Assembly: GCF_004403465.1 (NCBI RefSeq)
Contig: NZ_SOGQ01000050.1
Coordinates: forward strand, 1 to 64,000
Reading direction: 5' to 3'
Source: Cryobacterium sinapicolor
GTDB taxonomy: Bacteria > Actinomycetota > Actinomycetes > Actinomycetales > Microbacteriaceae
DNA: 64,000 nt
Under the pieces are notes generated by a model. The model ran no database searches, was not told the DNA's origin, and worked only from the letters and a program-made list of their open reading frames with translations. Position numbers and translations under genes: made by a program. Numbering within the stretch: position 1 is the stretch's first letter; each line of letters opens with the position of its first letter. This document shows positions 34,741-44,524 of the stretch, piece by piece.

Positions 34741-35448
34741 TCAGGACGAGTGCAGGGAGGACGGGTGCAGGGACGACGGGTGGTGGGCCTCCGGGCCGGC
34801 TTCACCGCCGATGGCGGCCGCGAGGCGCTCGCGGGCACGGGAGAGGTGCTCATCGAGCAGCTGGGCGGCCCCGGGGCCGTCACCCTCGGCGATGAGCTCC
34901 AGGATGCGCTGGTGTTCGGCCTGGATCAGCGCCGTGTCGAGCAGATTGAGGGACTGCACCCGGACCATGCACAGACGTACCTCACTGACCAGCGAACGGT
35001 ACATCTTGCTGAGTCGCTCGTTGCCGACGGCGTCGATCAGACTGGTGTGGAAGCGCATATCGGGCTCCACCACGTCGAGCGCGGAGCCGCCGGCCACGGC
35101 CGCGATGTCACGGTTCGCCTGCACGGCCCCCTCCGGGACGGTGCGAGTCACGGCCAGGCGGCGCAGCACCTCGCTCTCGAGGTAGGCGCGGGCCCGGTAG
35201 ATGTCGCGCACAGAGTCCGGGCCGAGCTCGGCGACACGGGCACTCTTGTGCGCCCCGCGCACGAGCAGCCCCTCGGACACCAGCTTCTCGATCGCCGCCT
35301 TCGCCGTGGGGCGGGCTACGTCGTAGCTCGCGGCCATCTCGGTCTCGGTCAGGGCCAGATCGGAGGTTAATTCACCCTCGAGGATCCGGGTTCTCAGATC
35401 GTTTGAAATGGCATCCACGATCGACGTTGCCGTTACGCGCGCTGCCAC
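34741..35448 (-). CDS. GntR/FCD-family regulator of lactate genes
   Basis: The 235-aa protein has a GntR winged helix (ISNDLRTRILEGELTSDLAL then TETEMAASYDVARPTAKAAI) and an FCD effector domain with metal-site residues in EPDMRFHTSLIDAVGNERLS, EHQRILELIAEG and LDEHLSRARERL. FCD proteins of the LldR type sense lactate or related acids. GTG 35448 is preceded by AGGCAGG. It is divergent from a lactate permease-dehydrogenase operon, which it very probably controls. The C-terminus carries a small repeat (HPSSLHPSSLH). Confidence 0.85.
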   Translation of the reverse strand: MAARVTATSIVDAISNDLRTRILEGELTSDLALTETEMAASYDVARPTAKAAIEKLVSEGLLVRGAHKSARVAELGPDSVRDIYRARAYLESEVLRRLAVTRTVPEGAVQANRDIAAVAGGSALDVVEPDMRFHTSLIDAVGNERLSKMYRSLVSEVRLCMVRVQSLNLLDTALIQAEHQRILELIAEGDGPGAAQLLDEHLSRARERLAAAIGGEAGPEAHHPSSLHPSSLHSS

Positions 35449-35507
35449 GGGAGCCTGCCTTTCCTAAACGAGTGTTCTCATCTTGACAGACAAAATCACA
35501 AATATTG

Positions 35508-35536
35508 TTGACTTACTTGCATACTTGCTAGACAAT
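35508..35536 (+). promoter_or_regulatory. Promoter of the lactate permease operon with direct repeats
   Basis: TTGACT (35508) and GACAAT (35531) are spaced 17 bases apart, a fair sigma-70-type promoter. Two direct copies of TACTTGC (35514 and 35522) lie between the hexamers, and a second TTGACA occurs at 35483. The repeats are candidate contacts for the divergent GntR regulator. Confidence 0.45.
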
Positions 35537-35584
35537 CGTGGAGGTGTCACGACGGCGTGACCATGACCTCAGTGTGGAGACCCC

Positions 35585-37312
35585 ATCTTTCAACAGATAC
35601 TCGATCCGATTCTTGGATCCCTCGTCCTGTCGGCCATTTGTGCCGCTTTGCCACTCATTCTCCTCTTCGTCCTACTCGGCGTGTTCCGGGTCAAGGCGCA
35701 CAAGGCGGCCCTCGCCAGTCTGCTCCTCTCCGTCGTGCTCGCCGTTGTCGGTTGGCAGATGCCCGTCGGCCAGGCGCTGAGCGCAACGGCGGCCGGCATT
35801 TTCTACGGCCTCTTCCCGATCCTCTGGATCCTGGTCAACGCGTTGTGGATCTACAAGCTCACCGTGGCCACCCCCTGGTTCGAGGTGCTGGGCCGCACCA
35901 TCCGTTCCATTTCCAACGACCTGCGTATTCTCGCCATCCTGATCGCGTTCTGCTTCGGCGCGCTGCTCGAGTCGCTCGCCGGATTCGGCGCCCCGGTCGC
36001 CATCTCCGCCGCCATGCTGATGGCCGCGGGAATGAAGCCGCTCAAGTCCGCCATGGTCTCGCTGCTGGCCAACACGGCTCCGGTGGCCTTCGGCGCCATG
36101 GCCGCCCCGATCATCGCCCTCAACGGCGTGACCGGCCTGCCGATCCAGGACCTCGCCTCCATGGCCGGTCGCCAGACGCCGTTCATCGCCGTGATCGTGC
36201 CGCTGATCCTCGTCTTCATCGTCGACGGCAAGCGCGGCATCAAGCAGACCTGGCCGGTGGCCGTGGTCGCCGGTCTCGTCTTCGGGCTGGCCCAGTTCGT
36301 CACGGCCAACTACTTCGCCGTCGAACTGACGGATGTCGTGGCCGCCGTCGCCACCGTTGCTGCCGTCCTGATCATGCTGCGCTTCTGGCAGCCGTCCGAA
36401 TCCATGGGCCTGAACGACGACGTCGAACTGTCCGGTGCCGAGAACCTGGTGAGCACGACCGTGGGTGCCGCGGTTCCCGAATCCGCCATGCGCAGCACCC
36501 CCACCACCGCGCTCAAGTCGGCCCGACGCTCCGCCGACAGCCCCGACCTGACCGACAACACCCGCCCGGAGCCCCGCCAGGTCTGGAAGGCCGTCGCCCC
36601 ATACCTGATCATCATGGGCATCTTCTCGATCGCGCAGATCCCGGCCGTCAAGGCCTGGCTCGGCGTCGTGGGCAGCGTCACCTTCCCCTGGCCCGGACTG
36701 GACGTGGTCGACGCGGCCGGCAACCCAGTCCCGGCGACCACCTTCAAGCTCGACCACATCAAGGCCACCGGCACCCTGCTGCTCTTCTCCGGCTTGATCA
36801 CCATGGCCCTCTACAAGGTCTCGTTCCGCCAGGGCCTCAAGATCTACGGTGACACCCTCGTGCAGCTGCGCTGGACCATCGTCACCGTCACCGCCGTGCT
36901 GGCCCTCTCGTTCGTCATGAACCTGTCTGGCCAGACCGCCTCCCTCGGCGCCTGGCTCGCCACCGCGGGTGTGTTCTTTGCCGTGATCTCCCCTCTAATC
37001 GGCTGGATCGGCGTGGCCCTGACGGGTTCCGACACCTCGTCCAACGCACTCTTCGGACAGTTGCAGGTCACCGCCGCCAACGCGACCGGCCTGTCGCCGG
37101 TGCTGATGGCCGCCGCCAACTCCTCGGCCGGAGTGCTCGGCAAGATGCTCTCGCTGCAGAACCTGGCTGTGGCCGCCGCCGCGGTCGGATTGGTGGGAGC
37201 GGAGAGCCTGCTCTTCCGCAAGCTGGTCGGCTGGAGCCTCGGGCTCCTCGTGCTGATCACCATCCTGATCGTGCTGCAGTCCACCCCGGTCCTCGGCTGG
37301 ATGGTGCCGTAA
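35585..37312 (+). CDS. lctP: L-lactate permease (LctP family)
   Basis: LctP imports L- or D-lactate and glycolate with protons. The ~575-aa product has about 14 helices with family motifs FGALLESLAGFGAPVAISAA, LLANTAPVAFGAMAAPIIAL, SPLIGWIGVALTGSDTSSNA and LFGQLQVTAANATGLSPVL. Homologues begin MFQQ-LDP; here FQQILDPILGSLVLSAICAA is in frame from 35588 but is preceded by ATC, not ATG, with GGAG six bases before that ATC. The first standard start is TTG 35648, which would cut off the first helix. I therefore mark ATC 35585 as the likely start. The stop overlaps the next gene's ATG by one base. Confidence 0.85.
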   Translation: MFQQILDPILGSLVLSAICAALPLILLFVLLGVFRVKAHKAALASLLLSVVLAVVGWQMPVGQALSATAAGIFYGLFPILWILVNALWIYKLTVATPWFEVLGRTIRSISNDLRILAILIAFCFGALLESLAGFGAPVAISAAMLMAAGMKPLKSAMVSLLANTAPVAFGAMAAPIIALNGVTGLPIQDLASMAGRQTPFIAVIVPLILVFIVDGKRGIKQTWPVAVVAGLVFGLAQFVTANYFAVELTDVVAAVATVAAVLIMLRFWQPSESMGLNDDVELSGAENLVSTTVGAAVPESAMRSTPTTALKSARRSADSPDLTDNTRPEPRQVWKAVAPYLIIMGIFSIAQIPAVKAWLGVVGSVTFPWPGLDVVDAAGNPVPATTFKLDHIKATGTLLLFSGLITMALYKVSFRQGLKIYGDTLVQLRWTIVTVTAVLALSFVMNLSGQTASLGAWLATAGVFFAVISPLIGWIGVALTGSDTSSNALFGQLQVTAANATGLSPVLMAAANSSAGVLGKMLSLQNLAVAAAAVGLVGAESLLFRKLVGWSLGLLVLITILIVLQSTPVLGWMVP

Positions 37313-40236
37313 TGGCCCGCCGCGGCACGGTGGACACCCCCTCGACGACCCTCTCGGGTCCCGAATCGGTACCTGCATCCGCCGGGATGCTGGGTGCCCT
37401 CCGCGCCGCGGTGTCCGACCCGGCCCAGGTCAAGACCCGGGCCATCGACCTGCACGCCAACGCCCACGACGCCTCGCACTTCCTGCTCGTCCCCCAGGCC
37501 CTGGTCGTGGCCGGAAACGCCGACGAGGTCGGCAAGCTGCTGCGCGCCAGCCGGGCTCAGGGCGTTCCGCTCACGTTCCGCTCCGGCGGCACCAGCCTGA
37601 GCGGCCAGGCACTCACCGACGGCGTGCTGGTCGACGTGCGGCGCAACTTCAAGCAGATCGAGGTGCTCGAGGGCGGCGCCCGGGTGCGGGTTCAGCCCGG
37701 CGTCACCGTGCGCGCACTGAATGCCCGCCTGGCGAAGTACGGCCGCAAGTTCGGTCCGGACCCGGCGAGCGAATCCGCCTGCACCATCGGCGGAGTCGTG
37801 GCCAACAACTCCTCCGGGATGGCCTGCGGCACCGTCGACAACGCCTACCAGACCCTGGAATCGGTCACTGTGGTGCTGCCCAGCGGCACCGTCGTCGACA
37901 CCGGCGCGACGGATGCCGACGCCCGCCTCCGCACCCTCGAACCCGAGCTGCACGAGGGTCTGCTACGCCTCGCCAAGCGGGTTCAGCGGAACCCCTCCTC
38001 CGTGGCCACCATCCGGCACCAGTTCTCGATGAAGAACACCATGGGTTACGGCCTGAACTCCCTACTGGACTTCGACCGGCCCGTGGACATCCTGGCGCAC
38101 TTGATCGTGGGCAGCGAGGGCACCCTCGGCTTCGTCGCGGAGGCGGTCTTTCGCACCGTGCCCCGACCGACCCACACCGTCACCGGCCTGCTGGTCTTCC
38201 CCGACCTGGAGACCGCCAACGCGGCCCTGCCTGCCCTGGTGGGAACCGGGGCGGCCACCCTCGAGCTGATGGACGCCCTGTCGCTCAAGGTGGGTCAGGG
38301 CCTGGACAACGTTCCCCCGGTCGTGCGCGACCTCGCGGTGCGGGACCACGCGGCACTCCTGATGGAGTACCAGACCGACAACCCCGAGCGACTACAGGAG
38401 CTGCAACACGCGGGCCTGGGCATCCTGCCGGGGCTCGGGCTCAGCGCCCCGGTCGAGTTCAGCGCGGACTCCGCGACCCGGGCCCAGCTGTGGCACCTGC
38501 GGAAGGGGCTCTACGCATCCGTCGCCGGCGCCCGCCCGCAGGGCACCACGGCCCTGCTCGAGGATGTCGTCGTGCCGGTGGCCGCGCTGGGTCGCACCTG
38601 CGTGGAGCTGATCCGCCTGTTCGACAAGTACAGCTACCGCAACAGCGTGATCTTCGGTCACGCCAAGGACGGCAACATCCACTTCATGCTCACCGACGGT
38701 TTCACCGGCAAGACCGAGCTGGAGCGCTACAGCGCCTTCACCGAGGACATGGTGGACCTGGTGCTCGGTGAGGGCGGCTCGCTGAAGGCCGAGCACGGCA
38801 CCGGGCGGGTGATGGCACCGTATGTGCGGCGCCAGTACGGCGACGAGCTCTACGACGTCATGCGGCAGCTCAAGGTGCTCTTCGACCCCGCCGGGATGCT
38901 CAACCCCGGCGTGCTGATGAACGACGACCCGGAGGTGCACCTGCGCGACATCAAGCTGGTGCCGCCGGTGGCGGAGGTCGTCGACAGCTGCGTCTCGTGC
39001 GGCTACTGCGAGCCCGTCTGCCCCAGCCGGGACCTGACCCTGACACCTCGCCAGCGGATCGTCACCCTGCGCGCAATCGAACAGGCCCGCCGGGGCGGCA
39101 ACCTGGCCCTGGCAACGGAATTGGAGAAGGACTACGTCTACGACGGCGTGGAGACCTGCGCGGTCGACGGCATGTGCCAGACCGCGTGCCCGGTCAACAT
39201 CAACACCGGCACCATGATGAAGCAGATCCGGCGCGGTGAGGCCGGACCGCTGATCAACGGCGTCTGGAACACCGCGGCCAAGAATTGGGGTGCGGTCACC
39301 CGCGGCGCCGGACTGGCTCTGACCGTGGTGCGCAAGATCCCGACCCCGGTGCTGATGGTGCCCAACAAGCTCGGCCGGGCCGTTCTCGGCACCGACACCC
39401 TGCCGCTCTATTCGAGTGAGCTGCCCGGCGGCGGCGGCGGACGCTCCCGCCCGACGCCGGCCCTGGCGCCGGAAGCCGTCTACTTCCCGGCCTGCGTGCA
39501 GACCATGTTCGGTCCGGCGACCGCCGGCACGCCGGGGGTGCAGGTCAGCTTCGAGCAGCTCTGCGACCGGGCCGGCATCACCCTGGTGGTGCCGGAGGGC
39601 ATCGACGGGCTCTGCTGCGGCACGCCGTGGTCGTCGAAGGGTCTGAAGACCGGCGAGGCGACCATGCGGGCCAAGACCCTCGCGGCGCTGCGCACGGCGA
39701 CCCGGAATGGGGAGCTCGCGATCATCTGCGACGCCTCCTCCTGCACCGAGGGCCTGCGCACGACGATCGAGGGTGACCACGACGAGCCGCGCCTGCGGGT
39801 GGTGGACGCCGTGCAGTTCGCCGCCGAACGCATCCTGCCGTCACTGCCCGAGTACCAGAAGATCGACAAGCTCGCGCTGCACCCCACGTGCTCGTCCACC
39901 CGGATGGGCATCAACGACTCCCTGCAGACCCTTGCGGGCGGCGTCGCCGAGACGGTGCAGGTGCCGGACAACTGGGGCTGCTGCGGCTTCGCCGGGGACC
40001 GCGGCATGCTGCATCCCGAGCTGACCGAATCGGCCACCCGGGCGCAGGCAGCCGACGTCGCGACGATGGACGCCACGGCGTTCGTGTCGTGCAACCGCAC
40101 CTGCGAGCTCGGGCTGACCCGGGCCACGGGCAAGGAGTACCGCCACGTACTCGAGCTGCTGGAAGAGGTGACCCGGCCCGACACCGACGATCCGGATGCC
40201 GCCGCTCCCCGTCTGGCAGAGTCGGGCGCCGTCTAG
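37312..40236 (+). CDS. dld: FAD-binding D-lactate dehydrogenase fused to Fe-S (CCG) domain
   Basis: The 974-aa flavoenzyme oxidises D-lactate (or a similar 2-hydroxy acid) and passes electrons to the quinone pool. N-terminal FAD_binding_4 domain (about 50-260: VPLTFRSGGTSLSGQALTDG, IGGVVANNSSGMACGT), FAD-oxidase C domain (to about 545: IFGHAKDGNIHFMLTDGF, EHGTGRVMAPYVRRQYGDEL), a ferredoxin-like pair of clusters (CVSCGYCEPVCPS near 560 and CAVDGMCQTACPVN near 620) and two cysteine-rich CCG domains (GLCCGTPWSSKG, WGCCGFAGDRGM). Length and order match the Dld-II type. ATG 37312 overlaps the lctP stop, so permease and enzyme are coupled. Confidence 0.9.
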   Translation: MARRGTVDTPSTTLSGPESVPASAGMLGALRAAVSDPAQVKTRAIDLHANAHDASHFLLVPQALVVAGNADEVGKLLRASRAQGVPLTFRSGGTSLSGQALTDGVLVDVRRNFKQIEVLEGGARVRVQPGVTVRALNARLAKYGRKFGPDPASESACTIGGVVANNSSGMACGTVDNAYQTLESVTVVLPSGTVVDTGATDADARLRTLEPELHEGLLRLAKRVQRNPSSVATIRHQFSMKNTMGYGLNSLLDFDRPVDILAHLIVGSEGTLGFVAEAVFRTVPRPTHTVTGLLVFPDLETANAALPALVGTGAATLELMDALSLKVGQGLDNVPPVVRDLAVRDHAALLMEYQTDNPERLQELQHAGLGILPGLGLSAPVEFSADSATRAQLWHLRKGLYASVAGARPQGTTALLEDVVVPVAALGRTCVELIRLFDKYSYRNSVIFGHAKDGNIHFMLTDGFTGKTELERYSAFTEDMVDLVLGEGGSLKAEHGTGRVMAPYVRRQYGDELYDVMRQLKVLFDPAGMLNPGVLMNDDPEVHLRDIKLVPPVAEVVDSCVSCGYCEPVCPSRDLTLTPRQRIVTLRAIEQARRGGNLALATELEKDYVYDGVETCAVDGMCQTACPVNINTGTMMKQIRRGEAGPLINGVWNTAAKNWGAVTRGAGLALTVVRKIPTPVLMVPNKLGRAVLGTDTLPLYSSELPGGGGGRSRPTPALAPEAVYFPACVQTMFGPATAGTPGVQVSFEQLCDRAGITLVVPEGIDGLCCGTPWSSKGLKTGEATMRAKTLAALRTATRNGELAIICDASSCTEGLRTTIEGDHDEPRLRVVDAVQFAAERILPSLPEYQKIDKLALHPTCSSTRMGINDSLQTLAGGVAETVQVPDNWGCCGFAGDRGMLHPELTESATRAQAADVATMDATAFVSCNRTCELGLTRATGKEYRHVLELLEEVTRPDTDDPDAAAPRLAESGAV

Positions 40237-40260
40237 CCCCAGGTGAGCCGCACCCTCCGG

Positions 40261-40291
40261 AAGCAGGCGAAGGTAGAACCTGCGCCTGCTT
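40261..40291. terminator. Stem-loop between dld and convergent treZ
   Basis: AAGCAGGCG (40261-40269) pairs perfectly with CGCCTGCTT (40283-40291), with an inner AGGT/ACCT pair and a three-base loop. It lies 25 bases after the dld stop and 57 bases beyond the treZ stop on the other strand, so it can serve both. T runs are short. Confidence 0.65.
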
Positions 40292-40347
40292 GCGTCGGGT
40301 GCGCCGCGAGCCGGGCCGCGCCGAGAGGCGCGAGCCGGGGCGGCGGG

Positions 40348-42108
40348 CTACTCGGGGGCGCCGAAGACGGCCACAGAGTGCGGCGCGAGGAGCACGGCGG
40401 TCGGGGTACGGCCCTGGACCGCGTCACCGGTGGCGGCGAAGGATGCCAGCAGCGCCGGGGCATCCGTCGGCACCTCACGGGGCTCCGTGCCCAGGTTGAC
40501 CAGGATCTCGGTGTCGCCGCGGCGAAGCCTCAACCACCGCTCGTTCTCGTCGACGTCGACCGCGACCCGGCCGAAGCGCGGGTCGGTGATGTCCGGACAG
40601 GACCGGCGCAGCCGGCCCAGGGCCTGGTAGAAACCGAGCAGGCGCGCGTGGGCCGGTTCGGACAGCTCGTCCCAGTCCAGCACCGACCGCTCGAACGTGG
40701 CCGGGTCCTGCGGGTCGGGCACTAGGGCCGGGTCCCAGCCCATGCGCGCGAACTCGCCGATCCGGCCGGTGCGCACGGCCTCGCCGAGTTCGGGTTCCGG
40801 ATGCGACGTGAAGAACTGCCAGGGCGTGCTCGCTCCCCACTCCTCGCCCATGAACAGCATGGGCGTGAACGGTCCGAGCAGGGTCAGCGTGGCTGCGATC
40901 GCCAGCTGCCCGGTGTCGAGGGTCGCGCTGAGGCGGTCGCCCGTGGCCCGGTTGCCGATCTGGTCGTGGTTCTGGTTGGCGACGACGAGGCGCCAGGCCG
41001 GCATCCGCGCCGTGTCGATCGGGCGCCCGTGGGTGCGCCCGCGGAAGCTGGAGAAAGTGCCGTCGTGGAAGAACCCATGGGTGAGTACCTTCGCGAGGGC
41101 GCCGAGCAGCTCGAAGTCGGCGTAGTAGCCGGTGGTCTCGCCGGTCACCGCCACGTGCACGGCGTGGTGGAAGTCGTCGCTCCACTGGCCGGTGAGCCCG
41201 TAGCCGCCGCTGTCCCGCGGCGTGATCAGCCGGGGGTCGTTGAGGTCGGACTCGGCGATCAGGCTGAGCGGACGCCCGGTGGTGGCGATCAGCACATCGA
41301 CCTCGGTGGCGAGCTCCTCGAGCAGGTGCAGCGCGTGATCGTCCCGCAGGGCGTGCACCGCATCCAGGCGGAGCCCGTCGACGTGGTAGTCGCCCAGCCA
41401 CATCAGGGCGTTGTCGATGATGTAGCGGCGCACCGGGTCGGAGTCGGGGCCGTCGAGGTTGAGCGAGGAACCCCAGCCGGTGTCGCCTGCCTCGTTCAGA
41501 TAGGGGCCGAACTGCGGCAGGTAGTTGCCGCTCGGGCCGAGGTGGTTGTAGACCACGTCCTGGATGACGCCGATGCCGGCCTGGTGGCAGGCGTCCACGA
41601 ACCGCTGGTAGGCGGCCGGTCCGCCGTAGCCCTCGTGCACGGCGTACCAGAGCACGCCGTCGTAGCCCCAGTTGTGGGTGCCGTTGAAGGCGTTGACCGG
41701 GAGCAGCTCCACGAAGTCGACACCGATCGAGGCCAGGTGCGCCAGCCGGCCCGCCGCGGCGTCGAGGGTGCCCTCCGAGGTGAAGGTGCCCAGGTGCAGC
41801 TCGTAGATGGTGCTGCCGGCCAGCTGGCGGCCGGTCCAGTCGCCGTCCTGCCAGACGTGAGCGCCGGGATCGAACGTGCGGCTCTTCGCGTGCACGCCAT
41901 TCGGCTGGTGCCGGGAGCAGGGGTCAGGGAAGGGTCCCTGGCCGTCGATCAGGAACCCGTAGTCGACGCCGCGCGCGGCCGGCTCGGCCGGCGGGCGGGG
42001 TGCGTGCCACCATCCGTCGCCCCGCGCGGTCATCGCCAGCGTCTGGTCGGCGAGTTCGACCGCCACGGCCGAGGCGTGGGGAGCCCAAACTTCGAATTCA
42101 GTGGGCAT
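40348..42108 (-). CDS. treZ: Malto-oligosyltrehalose trehalohydrolase
   Basis: TreZ cuts trehalose from the maltooligosyl-trehalose made by TreY. The 586-aa protein is a GH13 enzyme: N-terminal beta domain ([20 protein letters not shown]), [20 protein letters not shown] (region II), [13 protein letters not shown] with the nucleophile Asp, [15 protein letters not shown] with the acid Glu, and [23 protein letters not shown] 42108 (MPTEFEV) overlaps the treY 3' end by 11 bases. It is the last gene of glgX-treY-treZ. A long antisense open frame over this gene is a composition artefact. Confidence 0.93.
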   Translation of the reverse strand: MPTEFEVWAPHASAVAVELADQTLAMTARGDGWWHAPRPPAEPAARGVDYGFLIDGQGPFPDPCSRHQPNGVHAKSRTFDPGAHVWQDGDWTGRQLAGSTIYELHLGTFTSEGTLDAAAGRLAHLASIGVDFVELLPVNAFNGTHNWGYDGVLWYAVHEGYGGPAAYQRFVDACHQAGIGVIQDVVYNHLGPSGNYLPQFGPYLNEAGDTGWGSSLNLDGPDSDPVRRYIIDNALMWLGDYHVDGLRLDAVHALRDDHALHLLEELATEVDVLIATTGRPLSLIAESDLNDPRLITPRDSGGYGLTGQWSDDFHHAVHVAVTGETTGYYADFELLGALAKVLTHGFFHDGTFSSFRGRTHGRPIDTARMPAWRLVVANQNHDQIGNRATGDRLSATLDTGQLAIAATLTLLGPFTPMLFMGEEWGASTPWQFFTSHPEPELGEAVRTGRIGEFARMGWDPALVPDPQDPATFERSVLDWDELSEPAHARLLGFYQALGRLRRSCPDITDPRFGRVAVDVDENERWLRLRRGDTEILVNLGTEPREVPTDAPALLASFAATGDAVQGRTPTAVLLAPHSVAVFGAPE

Positions 42109-44524
42109 GGTCGGCGCTTTCCAGGTCGTTCGTGCGGGCGGGCTCGGCGCTGTCCTGGCCGTCGGCGGTGTCGGCGCTGTCCTGGCCGTCGGCGGGCACC
42201 AGCAGGGCCACCGGGTATCGTCGCAGCAGGGCGGCCACGCTGACGGTTCCGCCGGGGTGGCGTTCACCGGTCAGCAAGTCGACGACCGGGCGGCCGGACA
42301 GGACCACGGTCGTGTCGTCCCAGCCGCCCCCGGCCGCGAGCCCGAGCGGCAGCCGGGTGGCGACGGTGACCGCGCCGCCGCGGTCGAAGGCGATCACGTG
42401 GGCGGCGGCGGTGCCGAACGCGGCGACCGGGCTGTGCCGGAAGAAACGTTCGGGATGGTCGCGGCGCAGCCGGAGGGCACGCGTGGTGACCAGCAGTTTC
42501 GCGGCGCCGGTCTCGTCGACGGGCGGCAACCAGCCGTCGTTCACCCGGGTCAGGTAGCCGCGCCGCAGGTCGTAGTCGACCGGGCGGCGGTTGTCGGGGT
42601 CGACGAGGGACGTGTCCCACAGCTCGGTGCCCTGATATACGTCGGGCACGCCCGGGGCCGTCAGCTGAACGAGCTTGTTGGAGAGAGCGTTGCTCCAGCC
42701 GGCGGCGCGCACCCGGTCGACGAACGCGGAAAGCGTCTGCGTGACCGCGGGGTCGTCGAAGGAGGCGGTCACGAGGCCCCGCATCGCCGCCTCGAACTCC
42801 GCGTTCCGGCTGGTCCAGGTGGTCGAGGTTCCGGCCTCCCGTGCCGCCTTCTCCGCGTAGGCGATGAGGCGTTCCGGTGTGGCCGGCCAGGATCCGACGA
42901 TGGCCTGCCAGAGCAGGTTCTCGAAGGGGGCGTCACCGAGGGGGGCGGCCGCGCGCAGGGTGCGCAGGGTGTTCTCCCATTCCACGGGAATCTCGGCCAG
43001 GACCGAGATGCGGGCGCGGACATCCTCGCTGCGTTTGGTGTCGTGGGTGGAGAGGGTCGTCATCGAGGCCGGGAATGTGGCCAGGCGGATCTGCTGGCGC
43101 CGGTGGAACTCGTCCGCATCGACCGCGAACTCCCCCGGGTCGGCGCCGACCTCGTTGAGCGAGGTGAGCCGGCTGAAGCGGTAGTAGGCGGTGTCTTCGA
43201 CGCCCTTGGCCATCACCATGCCCGAGGTCTGCTGGAAGCGCACGGCCAGCGGATGCCCGGGGTCGCCAAGAAGCGGAAGGAGACCCGAGATCGCGCTCAC
43301 GAGGTCGGGCCGGTGGCGGGCAGCTTCGGCGGCGGCGTGGCTCAGCTCGTCGATGCCCACCGGGAGATAGGAGCGGTAGACCGGGAAGCAGGCCAGGAGC
43401 TCGGCCAAGGCGTCGACGGTGGCAGGATCGACGGCCGCGGTGGTGGCGGGCACGAGTCGGGCCAGCCGTACGACCTCCGCCTGGAGGGTGTGGTCGGCGA
43501 TGACGCGCTTCCGTGCGTGCACCAGGTCGGCCCAGTTCGCCGGCGGCGCATCACCGGTCGGCGCGGCGGCCTCGGCCTGAAGCCGGGCCTCGAGCGCGTC
43601 GAGCGCGCGCTGTCCGGCCGGGTCGACGAGCAGCCGGTCGAAGTCGGCGAGGGCGTCGTAGCCGGTCGTGCCGGCGGTGGCCCAACCGGTCGGCAGCTGC
43701 TCGTCACCCTCGAGGATCTTCTCGACGAGCACGTAGGCCCCGTCGGTGGCATCCCGCAACCGGTCGAGGTAGCCGCCCGGATCGGCGAGGCCGTCGGGGT
43801 GGTCGACCCGCAGCCCCTGAACGAGGCCGTCCTGCACCCAGCGCACGATCTCCCGATGGGATTCGTCGAAGACCCACGGCACCTCCACCCGGAGCCCGGC
43901 CAGGGTGTTCACGGAGAAGAAGCGCCGGTAGTTCAGCTGCGCGTCCGCGCGGCGCCAGTTGACGAGTTCGTAGTGCTGGCGGGAGTGCACAGCCCTGCCG
44001 TCCGCGCCGTCATCGGCGGTGCCGGGAGCCAGCGGGAACCGGTTGTCGTAGTAGTGCAGCTCGTCGCCGACCACCTCGAGGCGGTCGAGCTCGCTCCGGC
44101 CGTCCGCGTCGTCGCCGAGCACGGGCAGCAGGATCCGGTCGCCGTTCGCGGCCCAGTCCACGTCGAAGGCCTCCACGTAGCGCGACGCGGGGCCGTTTTG
44201 GAGCAGGTTCCACCACCAGTGGTTCCGGTGCGGGGTCGCGACGCCCATGTGATTGGGCACGATGTCCACCAGGATGCCGCGCCCGGCATCCGTCGCGGCC
44301 GCCGCCAGTCGGGTGAGCGCCTCGGCACCGCCACGAACCGGGTCGATCCGGGAGTGGTCGACCACGTCGTAGCCGTGGTCGGAGCCCTCCTCCGCGGCGA
44401 GGAGCGGGGACAGGTAGAGCCAGTCCGCGCCCAGCTCGTTCACATAGTCGAGCACTCCCTCGGCGGCGGCCAGGTCGAAGGCGGCCGTGATCTGAAGGCG
44501 ATAGGTGCTGAGCGGAATCCTCAC
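42098..44524 (-). CDS. treY: Malto-oligosyltrehalose synthase
   Basis: TreY isomerises the terminal alpha-1,4 bond of maltodextrin to alpha,alpha-1,1. The 808-aa GH13 protein begins [20 protein letters not shown], with [40 protein letters not shown] (nucleophile region), [15 protein letters not shown] (acid Glu), and [23 protein letters not shown] 44524 was chosen because it gives the standard N-terminus [11 protein letters not shown] and overlaps the glgX stop by four bases (GTGA). The C-terminus has a small repeat, [17 protein letters not shown]. It works between GlgX, which supplies linear dextrins, and TreZ. Confidence 0.93.
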   Translation of the reverse strand: MRIPLSTYRLQITAAFDLAAAEGVLDYVNELGADWLYLSPLLAAEEGSDHGYDVVDHSRIDPVRGGAEALTRLAAAATDAGRGILVDIVPNHMGVATPHRNHWWWNLLQNGPASRYVEAFDVDWAANGDRILLPVLGDDADGRSELDRLEVVGDELHYYDNRFPLAPGTADDGADGRAVHSRQHYELVNWRRADAQLNYRRFFSVNTLAGLRVEVPWVFDESHREIVRWVQDGLVQGLRVDHPDGLADPGGYLDRLRDATDGAYVLVEKILEGDEQLPTGWATAGTTGYDALADFDRLLVDPAGQRALDALEARLQAEAAAPTGDAPPANWADLVHARKRVIADHTLQAEVVRLARLVPATTAAVDPATVDALAELLACFPVYRSYLPVGIDELSHAAAEAARHRPDLVSAISGLLPLLGDPGHPLAVRFQQTSGMVMAKGVEDTAYYRFSRLTSLNEVGADPGEFAVDADEFHRRQQIRLATFPASMTTLSTHDTKRSEDVRARISVLAEIPVEWENTLRTLRAAAPLGDAPFENLLWQAIVGSWPATPERLIAYAEKAAREAGTSTTWTSRNAEFEAAMRGLVTASFDDPAVTQTLSAFVDRVRAAGWSNALSNKLVQLTAPGVPDVYQGTELWDTSLVDPDNRRPVDYDLRRGYLTRVNDGWLPPVDETGAAKLLVTTRALRLRRDHPERFFRHSPVAAFGTAAAHVIAFDRGGAVTVATRLPLGLAAGGGWDDTTVVLSGRPVVDLLTGERHPGGTVSVAALLRRYPVALLVPADGQDSADTADGQDSAEPARTNDLESADHAH

